Below, in pieces: positions 44,507 to 51,831 of a DNA stretch of 64,000 nt. A model generated the notes under the pieces. The model was given only the letters and a program-made list of their open reading frames with translations. It had not been told where the DNA came from and searched no databases. Every line of letters starts with the position of its first letter. Position 1 is the first letter of the stretch. Origin of the DNA: Mycobacterium shigaense (GTDB taxonomy: Bacteria > Actinomycetota > Actinomycetes > Mycobacteriales > Mycobacteriaceae); contig NZ_AP018164.1 in assembly GCF_002356315.1 (NCBI RefSeq), forward strand, positions 4,588,001-4,652,000, given 5' to 3'. The position numbers and the translations under genes were made by a program.

Positions 44507-45631
44507 CTACTGCATCGCGTTGATGGCGGTGATCAGTCGCCCTTTGACCTTATCCGGCAATGGCACGTAGCCGTCCGATGAGAGACCGCTCTGCCCGTTG
44601 TTGGCGGCCAGCGTCAGAAACGACTTGATGGCCTGGGCGGTCTGCAGGTCGTAGCCCTTCGAGCAGACGATCTCGTAAGTGGCCAGCATCAACGGGTAAA
44701 TCCCGGGCTGCTGTGCGGCGTGCATCGAGTTCATGTCCAGCACCAAGTCGTTGCCGCTGACCACGAAAGCGGCCAAGTCGACCGCCTTGGCGGCGGTCTC
44801 GTTGGTCAGCGGTACCACTCCGTTGCCGGTGTCGAGCTGGGCGTACGGAATGCCCGCCTGGTCGGCCAGGCCCTTCTCGACATAGCCGATGGCGCCGCGA
44901 ACGGACCGCACGGCCTGGACGACGCCCGCCGACTTCGCCGCGCCTTCGCCGACGCCACCCTGAAATTCGGTCCCGACGCCTTTGGTCCAGCTCTCCGGCG
45001 CCGCGACCGTCAGGAACTTCTGCACGTTGTCGGTGGTGCCCGACGAGTCGACCCGGTAGATCGGCATGACCGCGGTGTCGGGCAGGGCCAGGCCCGGGTT
45101 GAGCGCCACCAGAATCGGATCGTTCCACGACGCGATCCGGCCGGTGAAGATCTTGGCCAGGGCGTTACCGCTGAGTGTGAGCGTCCGCAGACCCGGCAGG
45201 TTGTAGACCAACGCGATCGACCCGAACACCAGCGGCAGGTCCCAGGCAGGCTGCCCATTGCAGCGTCTGGCGGCCGGCCCGATCTGATCCGCGGTCAGCG
45301 GCGAATCCGATCCGGCGAAGTCGACATGACCGGCGATGAATTGCTCGCGGCCGGCGCCCGACCCGGTCGGGTTGTACGAAAGCGCTTTCCCCGGGCAGTA
45401 CTGGGCCCACACGTGGCTGAACAGGGCCATGGCGTTCTGCTGGGCGGTGGACCCTTCCGACGACAAATGGTTTTTGCCGGTGCAGGCCACCGTGCCGGCC
45501 GCCCCCGACATGATTGCCGCCGAGGCGCCGTGCCGATTGTCGTCGCTACCGCAGGCGGTTAGCCCGCCGCTGACGAGCACCGTCGCCGACACCCCCGCCG
45601 CGAGCGTCCTGCCCACCCTGCCGAGCTTCAC
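44507..45631 (-). CDS. pstS: periplasmic phosphate-binding lipoprotein PstS
   Basis: 374 residues from GTG 45631. A signal peptide ends in a lipobox LTAC (Cys27). Phosphate-binding features are LSSEGSTAQQNAM, NPTGSGAGREQFIAG, FAGSDSPLTADQ and YRVDSSGTTDNVQKFL. It is lipid-anchored at the outer face of the cytoplasmic membrane and delivers phosphate to PstCA. It is the first gene of pstSCAB, behind a PHO-box-like repeat at 45749-45767. Confidence 0.94.
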   Translation of the reverse strand: MKLGRVGRTLAAGVSATVLVSGGLTACGSDDNRHGASAAIMSGAAGTVACTGKNHLSSEGSTAQQNAMALFSHVWAQYCPGKALSYNPTGSGAGREQFIAGHVDFAGSDSPLTADQIGPAARRCNGQPAWDLPLVFGSIALVYNLPGLRTLTLSGNALAKIFTGRIASWNDPILVALNPGLALPDTAVMPIYRVDSSGTTDNVQKFLTVAAPESWTKGVGTEFQGGVGEGAAKSAGVVQAVRSVRGAIGYVEKGLADQAGIPYAQLDTGNGVVPLTNETAAKAVDLAAFVVSGNDLVLDMNSMHAAQQPGIYPLMLATYEIVCSKGYDLQTAQAIKSFLTLAANNGQSGLSSDGYVPLPDKVKGRLITAINAMQ

Positions 45632-45748
45632 CTATCTCGCTTTCTGACGAATCCTCGACCACTGTGGCCGCCGCCGACCATCGCCCGTGCGGCGTTGCCG
45701 AGTCACCGCGAAACTATGCGTTGATCGCGGCCGACAAGAGTGCCTAGC

Positions 45749-45767
45749 CGGTGAATGTGCGGTGAAT
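45749..45767 (-). promoter_or_regulatory. PHO-box-like direct repeat (RegX3-type site) upstream of pstS
   Basis: CGGTGAAT occurs at 45749-45756 and 45760-45767, exactly 11 bp apart. On the pstS coding strand this reads ATTCACCGCAC then ATTCACCGGCT. Tandem 11-bp units containing TTCACC are the form of actinobacterial PHO boxes bound by PhoP/RegX3. It lies about 120 bp upstream of the pstS start. Confidence 0.75.
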
Positions 45768-45805
45768 AATCGGGACTCGCGTGCACTGCTGCCTGCGTCT
45801 TCTCC

Positions 45806-46744
45806 TCAACCGGTGGGCGCGGCCGCAGCATAGGCGGTGTCGACGCTGTAGGTCGCGAAGCCGAGTCGCTGGTAGGTGCGGACCGCGGCGACGTTGTCCG
45901 ACTCCACGTACAGCAGCACCCTCGGTTCGGCGCCGCCTGCTGTCGTGTCGGCCAGCCGCCGGGCCAACGATTCGACACCGACGGCCGTCAACGCTTTGCC
46001 CAGGCCACGGCCCTGCATCGACGGATCGACGCCGACGACGTAGACCTCGCCGAGAGCCGGCTGATCGAGGTGCACCTTGGTCCAATGGAAGCCCAGCAGT
46101 TTGCCGGGCTGGTCGCTGGCCGCGTCGCCGAACGCCAGGAACAGCCCCGCCGGGTCGAACCACGGTTCGCTGCGCCGCTCGGCCAGGTCGGCCTCGGTCC
46201 ACCCGCCCTGCTCGGGGTGACCGACGAATGCGGCGTTGTTGACCCGCAACAGTTCGGCGTCGTCGTCGGTGCCCGCGTAGGTCCGGATCAGCACTCCGGG
46301 CCCGGGGTTGCCGGCGTCGGGCACATCGCGCAGCGACCGTCGCATCTGGACGAGCTCACGTACCGTGACCAGGCCCAGTGCGGACGCCGTCGCCTGAGCC
46401 GGCGGCAAGGTGCCATGCGCCCAGAATCGGTTGCGCCCGGACGTCCTGGCCAGCGCCGCGCGCGCCATCGCCGCCCCGACCCCGCGCCGTCGCGCATGCG
46501 GATGCACCACGAGCTCAGCCATCCCCGCCTCCTCGTCACGCGGCCGGGTGAGATTGAGGTAGCCGAGCACGGCATTGTCGGCGGAGGTAACCAGCAGATG
46601 ATCGGTGCGTTCGTGACCGAGCTCTCGCAGCACCTGTTCGCCGACGGGTGCTACCCCATCGAATTCGGTTGCGGCCGTAATGAGTTCGCGCACTGCCCGC
46701 TGTTCGTCGGCGCCCAGCGCGCCGCGCCAGTCGGGCGAGGTCAC
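45806..46744 (-). CDS. mshD: mycothiol synthase MshD
   Basis: 312 residues from GTG 46744, overlapping the GlnR stop (GTGA). Two GNAT domains are visible: AELVVHPHARRRGVGAAMAR in the N-terminal half and EVYVVGVDPSMQGRGLGKAL in the C-terminal half, the latter being the catalytic acetyl-CoA site. It acetylates Cys-GlcN-Ins in the last step of mycothiol synthesis. Order and coupling with the GlnR gene match Rv0818-Rv0819. Confidence 0.93.
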   Translation of the reverse strand: MTSPDWRGALGADEQRAVRELITAATEFDGVAPVGEQVLRELGHERTDHLLVTSADNAVLGYLNLTRPRDEEAGMAELVVHPHARRRGVGAAMARAALARTSGRNRFWAHGTLPPAQATASALGLVTVRELVQMRRSLRDVPDAGNPGPGVLIRTYAGTDDDAELLRVNNAAFVGHPEQGGWTEADLAERRSEPWFDPAGLFLAFGDAASDQPGKLLGFHWTKVHLDQPALGEVYVVGVDPSMQGRGLGKALTAVGVESLARRLADTTAGGAEPRVLLYVESDNVAAVRTYQRLGFATYSVDTAYAAAAPTG

Positions 46745-47505
46745 TGAGTGTGCAACGGGTCGACCAAGGGGTCTTGCAGGCTCTCTGAGTCGGACTCGGC
46801 ATCGTCGTTGTCCGACGCGGGGATCGGTGCCCGTCCGCGCGCAGGCCGGACGGCTTTGTAACCGACATTGCGCACCGTGCCGATCAACGCTTCGTACTCC
46901 GGGCCGAGCTTCGCCCGCAGCCGCCGTACGTGCACATCGACCGTGCGCGTTCCGCCGAAGAAGTCATACCCCCACACCTCGTGCAGCAGTTGGGCCCGGG
47001 TGAAGACCCGGCCGGCGTGCTGGGCGAGATACTTCAGCAGCTCGAATTCCTTGTAGGTGAGGTCAAGCGGGCGACCCCGCAGCCGCGCCGTGTAGGTGCC
47101 CTCGTCGATCACCAGCTCGCCGAGGCTGACCTTGCCCGCGCTCTCCTGGTCGGCCAGGCCGCCGCGGCGGCCGACGACCAGCCGGATCCTGGCGTCGATC
47201 TCCGCGGGCCCGGTGCTGGGCAGCAGGATTTCGTCCAATCCCCAGTCGGCGCTGATCGCCACCAGCCCGCCCTCGCTGACGATCGCGACGACCGGGACGG
47301 ACCGGCCCGCCGTGCTCAGCAGGCGGCACAACCCGCGAGCCGACGACAGGTCGGTGCGCGCGTCAACCAGGACTGCGTCGGCGGTTCCGGCCTCCAGCAA
47401 CGAGGCGGGCTCGGCCGGCGCCGTACGCACGGTGTGCGGAAGCAGCGACAACGATGGCAGGACCGGGTCGGGATGCAGCTCCGAGGTCAGCAGTAACAGC
47501 TCCAA
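46741..47505 (-). CDS. glnR: OmpR-type orphan response regulator GlnR
   Basis: 254 residues from TTG 47505. This start is chosen because GGAGGG lies 5 bases upstream and because GlnR proteins begin at this point (LELLLLTSEL). The atypical receiver domain is followed by a winged helix (LDLTYKEFELLKYLAQHAGR, FTRAQLLHEVWGYDFFGGTR, TVDVHVRRLRAKLGPEYE). GlnR controls nitrogen assimilation genes in actinobacteria. An ATG at 47541 is in frame but adds residues foreign to the family. Confidence 0.9.
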   Translation of the reverse strand: MELLLLTSELHPDPVLPSLSLLPHTVRTAPAEPASLLEAGTADAVLVDARTDLSSARGLCRLLSTAGRSVPVVAIVSEGGLVAISADWGLDEILLPSTGPAEIDARIRLVVGRRGGLADQESAGKVSLGELVIDEGTYTARLRGRPLDLTYKEFELLKYLAQHAGRVFTRAQLLHEVWGYDFFGGTRTVDVHVRRLRAKLGPEYEALIGTVRNVGYKAVRPARGRAPIPASDNDDAESDSESLQDPLVDPLHTQ

Positions 47506-47558
47506 CAAGCCCCTCCAACTCGTGGGGACAGGCACTCCCATTTCGTCAGGAAATATGG

Positions 47559-47582
47559 CGTTAGTGGCCAGGTCATCTAACG
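47559..47582. promoter_or_regulatory. inverted repeat CGTTAG-N12-CTAACG in the glnR/lmeA divergent gap
   Basis: A perfect 6+12+6 dyad 54 bp upstream of the glnR start and 130 bp before lmeA, followed by CGATAACG. It may be an operator for either gene; the binding protein is unknown. Confidence 0.35.
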
Positions 47583-47711
47583 ATAACGTGCGACCTGGTG
47601 TTTGGCCTGGCGATAAGCCGCTTCCGCGCGGAGTGTGACGAAGCGCTCCCGCAGCGTCTGCGGCGTGGCCAGCCCGCCTCCGGCCACGCGGGTGGACAGA
47701 CAGGCCACAAT

Positions 47712-48524
47712 ATGCGGATGCGCAAAGTGCTGATCAGCATGATCGCAGCGGTTGCCACCGTCGCGGTGATCGTCATCGGCGCCGTCGGCGTCGACTACGG
47801 AGCCAGCATTTACGCCGAATACCGGCTGTCGTCCACCGTGCGCAAGGTGGCGGATCTGGGGTCGGACCCCTTCGTGGCCATCGTTGCCTTCCCCTTCCTT
47901 CCGCAGGCGATGCGCGGCCACTACAACCAGGTAGAGATCAAGGCCAACGCCGTCGACCACACGATGGTGGGCAAGGCAACCCTGGAAGCCACGATGTACT
48001 CCGTCGACCTTACGTATGCATCCTGGCTGATCAGGCCCGACGCCAGGCTGCCGGTGGGCAAGCTGGAGAGCCGCATCATCATCGACTCGACGCACCTGGC
48101 TCGGTATATAGGGATCACCGACCTGATGGTCGAGGCCCCGGCCAAGGAGACGAACACCGCCACCGGCGGCGTGACCGCGTCGGGCATCTCCGACAGCCAC
48201 GGCCTGGTGTTCAGCGGCACGCCGCACGTGGCCGGTTTCGACCGCCGGGTCAGCATCTCGGTGGACCTTTCCATCGCACCAGAGGACCCGGAGACGCTGG
48301 TGTTCACCCCGACCGGTGTCCTCACCGGGCCCGACACAGCCAACCAAACCGTCCCGGATGACAAGCGCGACGCGGTGCTGCACGCGTTCAGCGCCCGGCT
48401 GCCCAATCAGCGGCTGCCGTTCGGGCTGGCGCCGCACACCGTGGGCGCGCGCGGGTCGGACGTCATCATCGAAGGCATCGCGACGGGAGTAACTATCACC
48501 CTCGAGGAGTTCAAACAGTCATGA
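47712..48524 (+). CDS. lmeA: DUF2993 lipid-binding protein, LmeA family (Rv0817c-type)
   Basis: 270 residues from ATG 47712. One N-terminal membrane helix or signal (VLISMIAAVATVAVIVIGAV) precedes the DUF2993 fold with repeated beta strands (VEIKANAVDHTMVGKATLEA, ESRIIIDSTHLARYIG). LmeA in M. smegmatis binds phospholipids in the envelope and supports MptA in lipomannan elongation under stress. The thioredoxin gene follows in the same direction. Confidence 0.85.
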   Translation: MRMRKVLISMIAAVATVAVIVIGAVGVDYGASIYAEYRLSSTVRKVADLGSDPFVAIVAFPFLPQAMRGHYNQVEIKANAVDHTMVGKATLEATMYSVDLTYASWLIRPDARLPVGKLESRIIIDSTHLARYIGITDLMVEAPAKETNTATGGVTASGISDSHGLVFSGTPHVAGFDRRVSISVDLSIAPEDPETLVFTPTGVLTGPDTANQTVPDDKRDAVLHAFSARLPNQRLPFGLAPHTVGARGSDVIIEGIATGVTITLEEFKQS

Positions 48525-48559
48525 CACGCGCCGGCGACGATACAAATAGATCCGATGAA

Positions 48560-48592
48560 GTGGGGGCACCTCCCGCTTGCGGGGGAGAGTGG
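48560..48592. repeat. short palindromic repeat (TGGGGGCACCTCCCGC-TT-GCGGGGGAG type)
   Basis: CTCCCGC and GCGGGGGAG form a strong hairpin between lmeA and the thioredoxin gene, flanked by TGGGGGCAC and AGTGG. From memory, near-identical units recur in non-coding DNA of mycobacteria. It partly covers the purine-rich stretch that could serve as the ribosome site of thiX. Confidence 0.45.
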
Positions 48593-48597
48593 CGCAC

Positions 48598-49020
48598 ATG
48601 ACTACTGTGCTCGTCGCGATCGTGGCGGCGTTTGCGCTGGCGGCCGCCGTCGGCTGGTTGCTGACCAGGCGGTCGGGAAGCGTGCGAGAGGTTGCCGCGG
48701 AGGCCGGGGACAGCGCCGGCGCGGATGCCACCGACTTGGGCTTGTCGACCTCCGGGCCGACCATCGTGCATTTCAGCGCACCGTGGTGCGGACCCTGCGA
48801 CCGGGTGCGCCGGGTGGTCGATCAGGTCTGCGGAGACATGGGCGCGGTGGCCCATGTCGAGATCGACATCGACGCCAATCCGGCCGCCGCCCGACGCTTT
48901 TCGGTGCTGTCACTGCCTACGACGCTGATCTTCGATGTCGACGGACGGCAGCGCTACCGGGCATCGGGCATTCCCAAGGCGGTCGATCTACGGTCGGCGC
49001 TCGAGCCTCTATTGGCCTGA
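48598..49020 (+). CDS. thiX: membrane-anchored thioredoxin-like protein ThiX
   Basis: 140 residues from ATG 48598. An N-terminal membrane helix (VLVAIVAAFALAAAVGWLL) precedes a thioredoxin fold with the redox motif APWCGPCDRV, a cis-Pro in SLPTTLIF, and the end helix VDLRSALEPLL. It probably keeps sulfur-transfer or envelope proteins reduced. It lies just upstream of the sulfur-metabolism operon and corresponds to Rv0816c. Confidence 0.88.
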   Translation: MTTVLVAIVAAFALAAAVGWLLTRRSGSVREVAAEAGDSAGADATDLGLSTSGPTIVHFSAPWCGPCDRVRRVVDQVCGDMGAVAHVEIDIDANPAAARRFSVLSLPTTLIFDVDGRQRYRASGIPKAVDLRSALEPLLA

Positions 49021-49049
49021 CCACCGTGTGTTTGGGTAAGCTAGCCAGC

Positions 49050-49145
49050 GTGTCAACCCGCCTGGAGCCCACGCTCACCACGCGACGCGCAGTCGATCTG
49101 TGCCGTATCGCGGGCGGTTGTTGTCGCTGTTGTTGTATCTGCTGA
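49050..49145 (+). CDS. leaderless poly-cysteine leader peptide (attenuator of the cysA2 operon)
   Basis: 31 codons from GTG 49050 to TGA 49143-49145. The peptide begins MSTRLEPTLTTRRAV and ends GGCCRCCCIC, with seven Cys in the last 14 residues. TAAGCT at 49036-49041 is a good -10 box, placing the transcript start at the GTG. A homologous leaderless Cys-rich upstream ORF in M. smegmatis was reported to control the DUF4395/cysA2/sseC operon by cysteine-dependent ribosome stalling. Position, Cys run and downstream genes match. Full-length translation when cysteine is plentiful would reduce expression of the genes below. Confidence 0.85.
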   Translation: MSTRLEPTLTTRRAVDLCRIAGGCCRCCCIC

Positions 49146-49243
49146 GTCGCCGCGCCACTTTCGCGTAGCACTCCGAGCAGCCCGGCCCCCTGACCGTGGC
49201 ATGCCCCTCCAGCAGTTTGTTCAGCGCATTCAAGGAGTAATTC

Positions 49244-49708
49244 GTGTCAACCAGTAACCCCACCGCCGCCATCGATCGGGTGGACGTCCGCGGCCCCCGG
49301 TTCGCCGCCTGGGTGACCACCGCAGTGCTGCTGATCGCGCTGATCGTCTCGGCGGTGAGCCCGGCGGCGGCCGCGATAATCCTGGCCGTGCAGGCCGTGA
49401 TCTTCGCGATCGGCGCCTTGGGCGGCCCGCGCCGCCACCCCTATGGCAAAATCTTTGCGAGCCTGGTCGCGCCCCGGCTGGGACCGGTCACAGAACGCGA
49501 ACCCGTACCACCGTTGAAGTTCGCCCAGCTGGTCGGATTCATCTTTGCGGTCGCCGCCACCGCCGGATTTGCCCTTCAAGTACCCTTGCTGGGCGTCATT
49601 GCCGCCGCGTTCGCACTGGTAGCAGCATTTTTGAATGCGGCTTTCGGGATCTGCCTGGGCTGCCAGCTCTACCCGCTGGTCGCCCGCTTCCGCCACGTCC
49701 CGGCTTAA
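49244..49708 (+). CDS. DUF4395 membrane protein
   Basis: 154 residues from GTG 49244, with AAGGAG upstream. Four hydrophobic helices (AWVTTAVLLIALIVSAV, AAAAIILAVQAVIFAIGAL, LVGFIFAVAATAGFAL and VIAAAFALVAAFLNAAFG) end with the conserved FGICLGCQLY motif, whose Cys pair suggests thiol chemistry or sulfur transfer at the membrane. It is the first structural gene after the poly-Cys leader, upstream of cysA2. Its exact function is not known. Confidence 0.85.
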   Translation: MSTSNPTAAIDRVDVRGPRFAAWVTTAVLLIALIVSAVSPAAAAIILAVQAVIFAIGALGGPRRHPYGKIFASLVAPRLGPVTEREPVPPLKFAQLVGFIFAVAATAGFALQVPLLGVIAAAFALVAAFLNAAFGICLGCQLYPLVARFRHVPA

Positions 49709-49742
49709 CGCACCACCTCACAAGCAATCGAAAGGATCTCCC

Positions 49743-50576
49743 ATGGCACGCTCCGACGTCCTGGTCTCAGCTGACTGGGCCGAGAGCAATCTTGACGCCG
49801 CGAACGTCGTCTTCGTCGAAGTCGACGAGGACACCAGCGCCTACGACGACGGACACATCGCCGGTGCCGTGCGGCTGGACTGGCGCACCGATTTGCAAGA
49901 CCCGATCAAGCGCGACTTCGTCGACGCCCAGCAGTTCTCCAAACTGCTCAGCGAGCGCGGCATCGCCAACGACGACACCGTGATCCTCTACGGCGGCAAC
50001 AACAACTGGTTCGCCGCCTACGCCTACTGGTACTTCAAGCTGTACGGACACCAGAGCGTCAAGCTACTCGACGGTGGCCGCAAGAAATGGGAACTCGACG
50101 GGCGCCCGTTGTCCAAGGACGCCGTCAGCCGGCCCCCGACTTCGTATTCCGCTGCCCCGCCAGACAATTCGATCCGCGCGTTCCGGGACGAGGTCATTGC
50201 GGCCATCAACACCAAGAACCTTGTGGACGTCCGCTCGCCCGACGAATTCTCGGGCAAGATTCTGGCGCCCGCGCATCTGCCGCAGGAGCAAAGCCAGCGG
50301 CCCGGGCACATTCCGGGAGCGATAAACGTGCCGTGGAGCAAGGCCGCCAATGACGACGGCACCTTCAGATCCGACGAAGAACTGGCCAAGTTGTACACCG
50401 ACGCCGGCTTGGATGGCACCAAGGAAACTATTGCCTACTGTCGGATCGGGGAACGTTCTTCGCACACCTGGTTTGTGCTGCGGGAATTACTCGGGCACCG
50501 GAGTGTCAAGAACTACGACGGCAGTTGGACGGAATACGGCTCCCTGGTGGGCGCCCCGATCGAGTTGGGAAGCTGA
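49743..50576 (+). CDS. cysA2: thiosulfate sulfurtransferase CysA2/CysA3-type
   Basis: 277 residues from ATG 49743. Tandem rhodanese domains; the active-site loop is AYCRIGERSSHTW, the CRIGER form typical of the mycobacterial CysA/SseA group. It transfers sulfane sulfur from thiosulfate or similar donors. It lies between DUF4395 and sseC and corresponds to Rv0815c. Confidence 0.93.
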   Translation: MARSDVLVSADWAESNLDAANVVFVEVDEDTSAYDDGHIAGAVRLDWRTDLQDPIKRDFVDAQQFSKLLSERGIANDDTVILYGGNNNWFAAYAYWYFKLYGHQSVKLLDGGRKKWELDGRPLSKDAVSRPPTSYSAAPPDNSIRAFRDEVIAAINTKNLVDVRSPDEFSGKILAPAHLPQEQSQRPGHIPGAINVPWSKAANDDGTFRSDEELAKLYTDAGLDGTKETIAYCRIGERSSHTWFVLRELLGHRSVKNYDGSWTEYGSLVGAPIELGS

Positions 50577-50577
50577 T

Positions 50578-50880
50578 ATGTGCTCTGCACCGAAGCAAGG
50601 ACTGACGTTGCCCGCCAGCGTCGACCTCGAAAAGGAGACGGTGGTTACGGGCCGCGTCGTGGACCACGATGGACAAGCCGTCGGGGGTGCCTTCGTCCGG
50701 CTGCTGGATTCGTCCGGTGAGTTCACGGCCGAGGTCGTCGCGTCGGCCACCGGCGAGTTCCGCTTCTTCGCCGCGCCCGGATCCTGGACCCTGCGGGCCT
50801 TGTCCAAGGCTGGAAACGGCGACGCCGTGGTGAGCCCGTCGGGTGCGGGCATCCACGAGGTGGACATTAAGATCGGCTGA
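50578..50880 (+). CDS. sseC: SseC, DUF1416 protein
   Basis: 100 residues from ATG 50578, 1 bp after the cysA2 stop. MCSAPKQGLTLPASVDL precedes a transthyretin-like beta sandwich (VTGRVVDHDGQAVGGAFVRL, GEFRFFAAPGSWTLRAL). It is a conserved partner of cysA2 (Rv0814c), thought to take part in sulfur transfer. The N-terminal Cys is conserved in what I recall of the family. Confidence 0.9.
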   Translation: MCSAPKQGLTLPASVDLEKETVVTGRVVDHDGQAVGGAFVRLLDSSGEFTAEVVASATGEFRFFAAPGSWTLRALSKAGNGDAVVSPSGAGIHEVDIKIG

Positions 50881-50942
50881 CGTGTGCGCCAGACCGGGAT
50901 GTCCCGGAGTGCGCTCCGCGCAAGCCGAATAGACTTGTCGGC

Positions 50943-51041
50943 GTGGTGCTCTTCTTCGAGATCATGCTGGTCGTGTCCGTCGTGATCATCTCGTGGTTTG
51001 CGCTGTACACGCTGTACCGGCTCATCACCGACGAGTCGTGA
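50943..51041 (+). CDS. 32-residue membrane peptide, leaderless
   Basis: GTG 50943 to TGA 51041. The peptide starts MVLFFEIMLVVSVVIISWF and ends RLITDES, a single membrane helix with an acidic tail. TAGACT at 50930-50935 fits a -10 box 7 bases before GTG, so the mRNA would be leaderless. The stop overlaps the start of the Rv0813c-like gene (GTGA), indicating translational coupling. It is too short for routine gene calls, and its function is unknown. Confidence 0.65.
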   Translation: MVLFFEIMLVVSVVIISWFALYTLYRLITDES

Positions 51042-51706
51042 GTTCCGAGGACAGCGCTGACACACCGGCCGGGCCCGCGGGCGCTGGCGACCGCGCCGTG
51101 GCCGCCGCTGCAGAGCGCGCCAAGGTGACGGCGGCGCGCAACATCCCGGGTTTCGACGACCTGCCGCTGCCCGCCGACACCGCGAACCTGCGCGAGGGCG
51201 CCGACCTGAACGATGCGCTGCTCGCGTTACTGCCCCTGGTGGGGGTGTGGCGCGGCGAAGGCGAAGGCCGCGGACCGGACGGCGACTACCGGTTCGGCCA
51301 GCAGATCGTGGTCTCCCACGACGGCGGCGACTACCTGAATTGGGAAGCCCGCTCCTGGAATCTCGACGAGACGGGCGGCTATCGGGAGCCCGGCCTGCGT
51401 GAGACAGGCTTTTGGCGATTCGTCCGCGATCCCGACGACCCGACCGAGTCCCAGGCGATCGAGCTGTTGCTGGCCCACTCCTCCGGGTACATCGAATTGT
51501 TCTACGGACGTCCGCGTAACCAATCCTCGTGGGAGCTGGTCACCGATGCCCTGGCCCGCAGCCGCTCAGGCGTGCTGGTCGGGGGTGCCAAACGCCTGTA
51601 CGGCATCGTCGAGGGCGGCGACCTCGCCTACGTCGAGGAGCGGGTGGACGCCGACGGCGGATTGGTGCCGCATTTGTCGGCGCGGCTGTCCCGATTCGTC
51701 GGATAG
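51038..51706 (+). CDS. nitrobindin-like beta-barrel protein (Rv0813c-type)
   Basis: 222 residues from GTG 51038, overlapping the membrane peptide. LLPLVGVWRGEGEGRGPDG contains the GxWxGxG motif of the nitrobindin/THAP4 heme-binding barrel, with further strands QQIVVSHDGGDYLNWEARSW and FWRFV. The N-terminal 50 residues are disordered and Ala-rich. Rv0813c has a lipocalin-like barrel; relatives bind heme and convert peroxynitrite, while fatty-acid-like ligands have also been suggested. Confidence 0.88.
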   Translation: MSSEDSADTPAGPAGAGDRAVAAAAERAKVTAARNIPGFDDLPLPADTANLREGADLNDALLALLPLVGVWRGEGEGRGPDGDYRFGQQIVVSHDGGDYLNWEARSWNLDETGGYREPGLRETGFWRFVRDPDDPTESQAIELLLAHSSGYIELFYGRPRNQSSWELVTDALARSRSGVLVGGAKRLYGIVEGGDLAYVEERVDADGGLVPHLSARLSRFVG

Positions 51707-51831
51707 CGACGCGCGCGTTTCGCCGGCCGCTAACCCGCGACGCGCACCGCTCATGCTTTGCCTTCGGCCGACCTTTCGCGTGTACTGTTCGACGTCCGAG
51801 CAGCCGGTATTCCAGAAAGGGAGGTCGGCGG

